64,000 bases of DNA, from positions 16,084,290 to 16,148,289 of the forward strand of contig OZ020489.1 of the NCBI GenBank assembly GCA_963971405.1. The letters run 5' to 3'. Within the stretch, counting starts at the first letter, position 1. Each line of letters opens with the position of its first letter. Shown in pieces: positions 60,564 to 64,000 of this stretch. Under the pieces are notes generated by a model. That model was not told where the DNA came from and searched no databases. It saw only the letters and a program-made list of their open reading frames with translations. The DNA comes from Psococerastis gibbosa (Eukaryota > Arthropoda > Insecta > Psocodea > Psocidae). The position numbers and the translations under genes are program-made.

Positions 60564-62685
60564 CTTAAAGCTGGCCACACACGACCGCGCCGATTTCACC
60601 GCGCCAACGCGCCAACACGCCAAATGGATGAGGTGGAGCGGTGAGTCTAGAGGGGTGCCCACACACGACCGCGCCAACGCTCCACCAGTTTCTCAAGTTT
60701 TGTATGTGACTGACTTTCTTTTAAAATAATTATAAATGTTGAAATTGATAATGGGTAGGCCCAAGGAAATTTTACTGATGCCTATATTTGAAAATTAGGA
60801 AGAAAAGAAGTTAATGGTCAAAGCAGTTGCGTATCCAGATTTGGGGGGGGGGGTGGTCCAGTTTTCACATAACATCAATACATAAAGTATGCCCACTTAT
60901 AAGTGGTTTTCGAATGGGTTGGTGTTTATGTGGCGCCCCCCCCCCCCCAATTTTCGTAAAATAGTAGAAAAAGATTAAGGCAGTTCTCATAGACGTACGA
61001 ATCTTTTATCTTTTAATTAGGGGCATGATCTCTTAATTTTCCTTGACCAGGTACCCGAGGGTTCGAGAGTCTGAAGGGGGGCCCGGGGATCTCCCCCGGG
61101 GAAGGGTTTTGTTCAAAATAGGCCTGAAATTGTGGAGTTTTACACATTTTCATATGTAAACGAGTACGTCTTGCAACGTATTCTATTTACGTCTAGGTTT
61201 TACAGCCAAAGAATAGTAGGTGAGTCCAGTGGCGTAGTCAAGAGGGGGGGAGGTCAGCGGGGTCCGGACCCCCCCCCTCAAAATTTAGCAAAACCGAAAA
61301 CTTTTCAAAACAAATCCCCGGGGAGACCCCGGTCCCCCGGTCTCCAGTTTTTTAATAATTTTATCGTCTGCAAAATCAAAATTGTTTTGCCGACAAGCTA
61401 TTTCAGGCTTATCCTTTAAAGAACATTCCCTACGGTAGCCCCCCTTGTTAGCTGCAATATTCTTCATATGTAAAATATGAGCATAACTGCTTTCAAAGTG
61501 CATAAATTCCATTATTTTGGGCCTATTCTTTTTCAAAATAATTCCCCCGGGGGAGAACCATGGGCCCCCGTTCTTGCAGTACGTCTCCTATTCTTCGGCT
61601 GTAAAACCTAAACATTTTTAGAATAGGTTACAAGTCGTATATACATCAAAATGTGTAAAACTCCACAATTTCAATCCTTTTTTTTCAAAACCCTTCCCCG
61701 GGGGTCTCCCCCGGGACCCCCTTTAGCAACCCGACCCCTCGGGTGGGGAAATTCAGATCATGCCCCTAATTAGAAGATGTGCACGTCCATGAGGAAAGCT
61801 TTCCTATTTTTGTACACTTTTACGAAAATACGGGGGGGGGGGGCGCCAAATGAAACACCACCCCATTTGAAAACTTATCGTAAACGGGCAAACTTTACGT
61901 ATTGATGTTGCATGAAAACTGGACCCCCTCCACAAAAAATTTCTAGCTACGCCGCTGAGTAGGTCTACTGCAAGGAAGGGGGGCCCAAGGGTCCCTCCGG
62001 GAGAATTAATTTAGACAAGAATAAGCACAAAATAGTGGAATTTACGCACTTTGAAGCAGTTATGTTTATATTTTACGTGTGAAGAATATTACAGCTACGG
62101 TAACAAGGGGGGCCGGGGGCTTCCCCGGAAAATCATTTGAAAAAAAATAGGCCTGATAGGGACCGGGGTCTTCCCAGGGAATTTTTTTTAAATAAATGAC
62201 TGAAAAATTTGCTATTTTGCTAAATTTGGGGGGGGGTCCAGACTCAGCTGCCCCCCCCCCCCTGGCTATTTGACACTGGCAGTGGCTGTTGAAAAGAAGA
62301 GATGTGAGCCATTCAACACTTGCCACAGGCCACAGAAAACAAACTCTCGTTTGGAGGTCATACGTCTGCTTCCGAAGGTGGCTGAGTGAGCACTGAGCCA
62401 AAGTCAGCCAATTCTGGCAGGCAGGCATATGCCAAAACAGGATTTCTCCACAGACGGGCATGTGCCAACAGCTTGGAGCGGTGGGTTTGGACGCGCGGTT
62501 TCCCCACACACGATGCGTCGACTTGCTCGTCCATTAGCGTGGCGCGGTGGATTTCCAACCGGTTGGATATCCAACACGTCCGACCACTCCACTGAAATTC
62601 TTGACAGGTTTCCCCACACACGATGCGTTTTTGGATGAGCGCGCCAAAATTAGTGGCTTGGAGCGGTCGTGTGTGGCCAGCTTAA
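60564..62685. mobile_element. Composite element with TTAA-flanked inverted ends
   Basis: TTAAAGCTGGCCACACACGA at the left and TCGTGTGTGGCCAGCTTAA at the right form inverted ends. GCGCCAACGC and ACGCGCG-type repeats lie next to both. The TTAA at each end suits piggyBac-like integration but is offset by one base. It encloses the C/G-run cluster. No transposase. Confidence 0.6.
60828..61950. mobile_element. Large foldback of C/G-run elements, arms about 380 bp
   Basis: Left arm 60828-61220 and right arm 61585-61950 pair: GGTCCAGTTTTCACATAACA against TGTTGCATGAAAACTGGACC, TTAATTAGGGGCATGATCTC against GATCATGCCCCTAATTAG, and AAATTGTGGAGTTTTACACA against TGTGTAAAACTCCACAATTT. The loop holds another GGGTCCGGACCCCCCC unit. 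61975-62130 is a further inverted copy of 61430-61580. Confidence 0.82.
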
Positions 62686-62825
62686 CACCATTGAAGGTAC
62701 CAATATCAGGGCCAGGGGCCCACCAAGGAAGACGTACGCGGAAGATCTCAATCAAAATAAAAGGTGCCTACTTGACAGAACAGAGAAAAATGGAAAAGCT
62801 GGTTTGTTGCAAACCAACCCACACC

Positions 62826-62992
62826 AGCCTGATCGAGGCGATTATAATACCAGGGTTAAATAAATACCCTAGGATTATAACTGTAAACAAACAAATTTTG
62901 AATAGCACTTTCCATTATAAAATTATCTTGTTTACATTTTTAATACCAGGGGATTAAATAAATACCGGTATTATAATCGCCTCGATCAGGCT
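62826..62992. mobile_element. Palindromic MITE, GGCGATT family, copy 3
   Basis: AGCCTGATCGAGGCGATTAT mirrored at the right; the interior is the inverse of 30413-30583. Confidence 0.92.
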
Positions 62993-63394
62993 GCTGATAC
63001 GACTAGCGAAGACGAAGCCTATGGACACTACTAAGTAGTCACTAATGGAACGGATAGGATAGCATGCTCCATAAGACCATAGACAAGCAAACTCACACGG
63101 ATGCAGTAGGCAGCAACTGACAAAATAAGTGAAAAACACGAGGAGTTTTGTATTTCAACTGTTCAATGTTCAATGTTCAAAAAACATGAAAAAATTCGTC
63201 GTCATTTACAAAGAGAAGGATTAGGGGATTTCTCGGAAGACTCTTTGTCGCGGTTGTCCCTTTTTTAAATGCGTACTCTGCCACAGCTTAACTCGTAGAG
63301 CTTATGGGTAAAAGTTAGTCTAGTGCTGATCTCCATGCATCAAACACAAAGGCATTCAATGAGGACACACTTCGGCCCTGTGATGAGGAAGGAA

Positions 63395-63750
63395 GAGCTG
63401 TTGTTTTTGTTGCTAACGCCTGCTTTCAGAGTTTTCTGCTTTAAGCAACCCTGTTGGGAGGGGGGGGGGAGTGAGTCTGTTAACTTGAGGCACCCTAAGG
63501 GCAGACTCTTTCACCTCGGGGCAAGGGGAGTTGACTGACAGGGTGGACCTCATGACTATAGTGGATTCCCAACCACATGGTAGTCACACGATTAAATCGG
63601 AGGTGACCAGGACTCGACACTCACGTAGACTGACAGGTATAGCCTCAGCGCGTTATCATGTCCCACCATGTTCCCCTACCAGCGCTGTGGACACTACCAA
63701 ATTTGACGCAGTTTGAAACATGCTCTGCTCTAATGGATTCAACATGGTAA
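63395..63750 (-). mobile_element. SINE-like family B copy
   Basis: Inverse orientation; GTTGTTTTTGTTGCTAACGC at the tail side, GAGGCACCCTAAGGGCAGAC, and ATTCAACATGGTAAGGCCGT at the head side. Confidence 0.85.
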
Positions 63751-63754
63751 GGCC

Positions 63755-64000
63755 GTTGGCAGGAAGGAAAAGTAATGTCTTCTGCATGTAATAATCCAAA
63801 GGAAGACAGAAAGACTGAGGGCTCCTGGCAGAAGAAGAACATCCTGGTTGAAAACCCTGAGGTGGTGGTTTGGTAAGAGCACGACTTCCTTTTTCAGAGC
63901 AGCAGTCTCCAAAGTACAAATTGCCAATATGATCGCTAGTCTTCGATAGAAGAAGCGGTTTAAGCAGATAAAGAGGAAGAAAATCGCATCAAAATAATGG
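63755..64000. other. Window end, no gene seen
   Basis: Short overlapping frames only; sequence ends without a recognisable feature. Confidence 0.4.

Noticed and set aside
62066-62760. Overlapping frames of 60-147 codons near 62.1-62.8 kb
   Set aside because: They run through inverted C/G-run repeats in several frames and on both strands at once; composition effect.

Overview
This is eukaryotic nuclear DNA: genes split by GT-AG introns, AT-rich sequence and a heavy load of transposons. The two host genes, a photoreceptor-type TRP channel with an INAD-binding C-terminus and a precursor of extended FMRFamides (xDNFMRFamide type), point to an arthropod, most likely an insect or other hexapod. 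The species is not resolved.

Layout. 1-3740 is a satellite array of about 173-bp units. 4060-6240 holds a decayed Helitron and a tRNA-headed SINE. The minus strand from 35787 to 7314 carries the complete coding part of trp. I reconstructed 18 coding exons plus one alternative exon by splice-site and phase matching. They sum to 3540 nt (1179 aa plus stop) with every junction in phase. The trp introns hold non-LTR retrotransposon pieces, SINEs and inverted-repeat MITEs. The FMRFamide gene lies directly upstream of trp on the same strand (signal-peptide exon 40068-40176, peptide exon 37690-38648). From about 41 kb to the end I find no convincing host gene, only SINEs, LINE 3' ends, foldback elements and poly-G/poly-C elements.

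Main discovery candidate: trp contains two tandem copies of the exon encoding pore loop and S6 (17575-17770 and 17357-17552). They have the same length (196 nt) and the same phases, and only 22 bp separates them. That gap is too short to be spliced as an intron, and joining both copies would break the frame, so they should be mutually exclusive. The encoded versions differ at 8 residues, including Glu versus Lys in the outer pore, against about 29 synonymous codon changes. This suggests two functional channel isoforms with different pores.

Other notable structure: an optional 18-nt micro-exon in the trp tail; retroelement 3' ends lying within about 10-30 nt of three trp splice donors; and a family of foldback MITEs that keep the same GGCGG..TTCCAC tips but carry different, swappable and nested inner arms.

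All coordinates and translations were worked out by eye from the sequence. Family names rest on remembered conserved motifs, not on searches.
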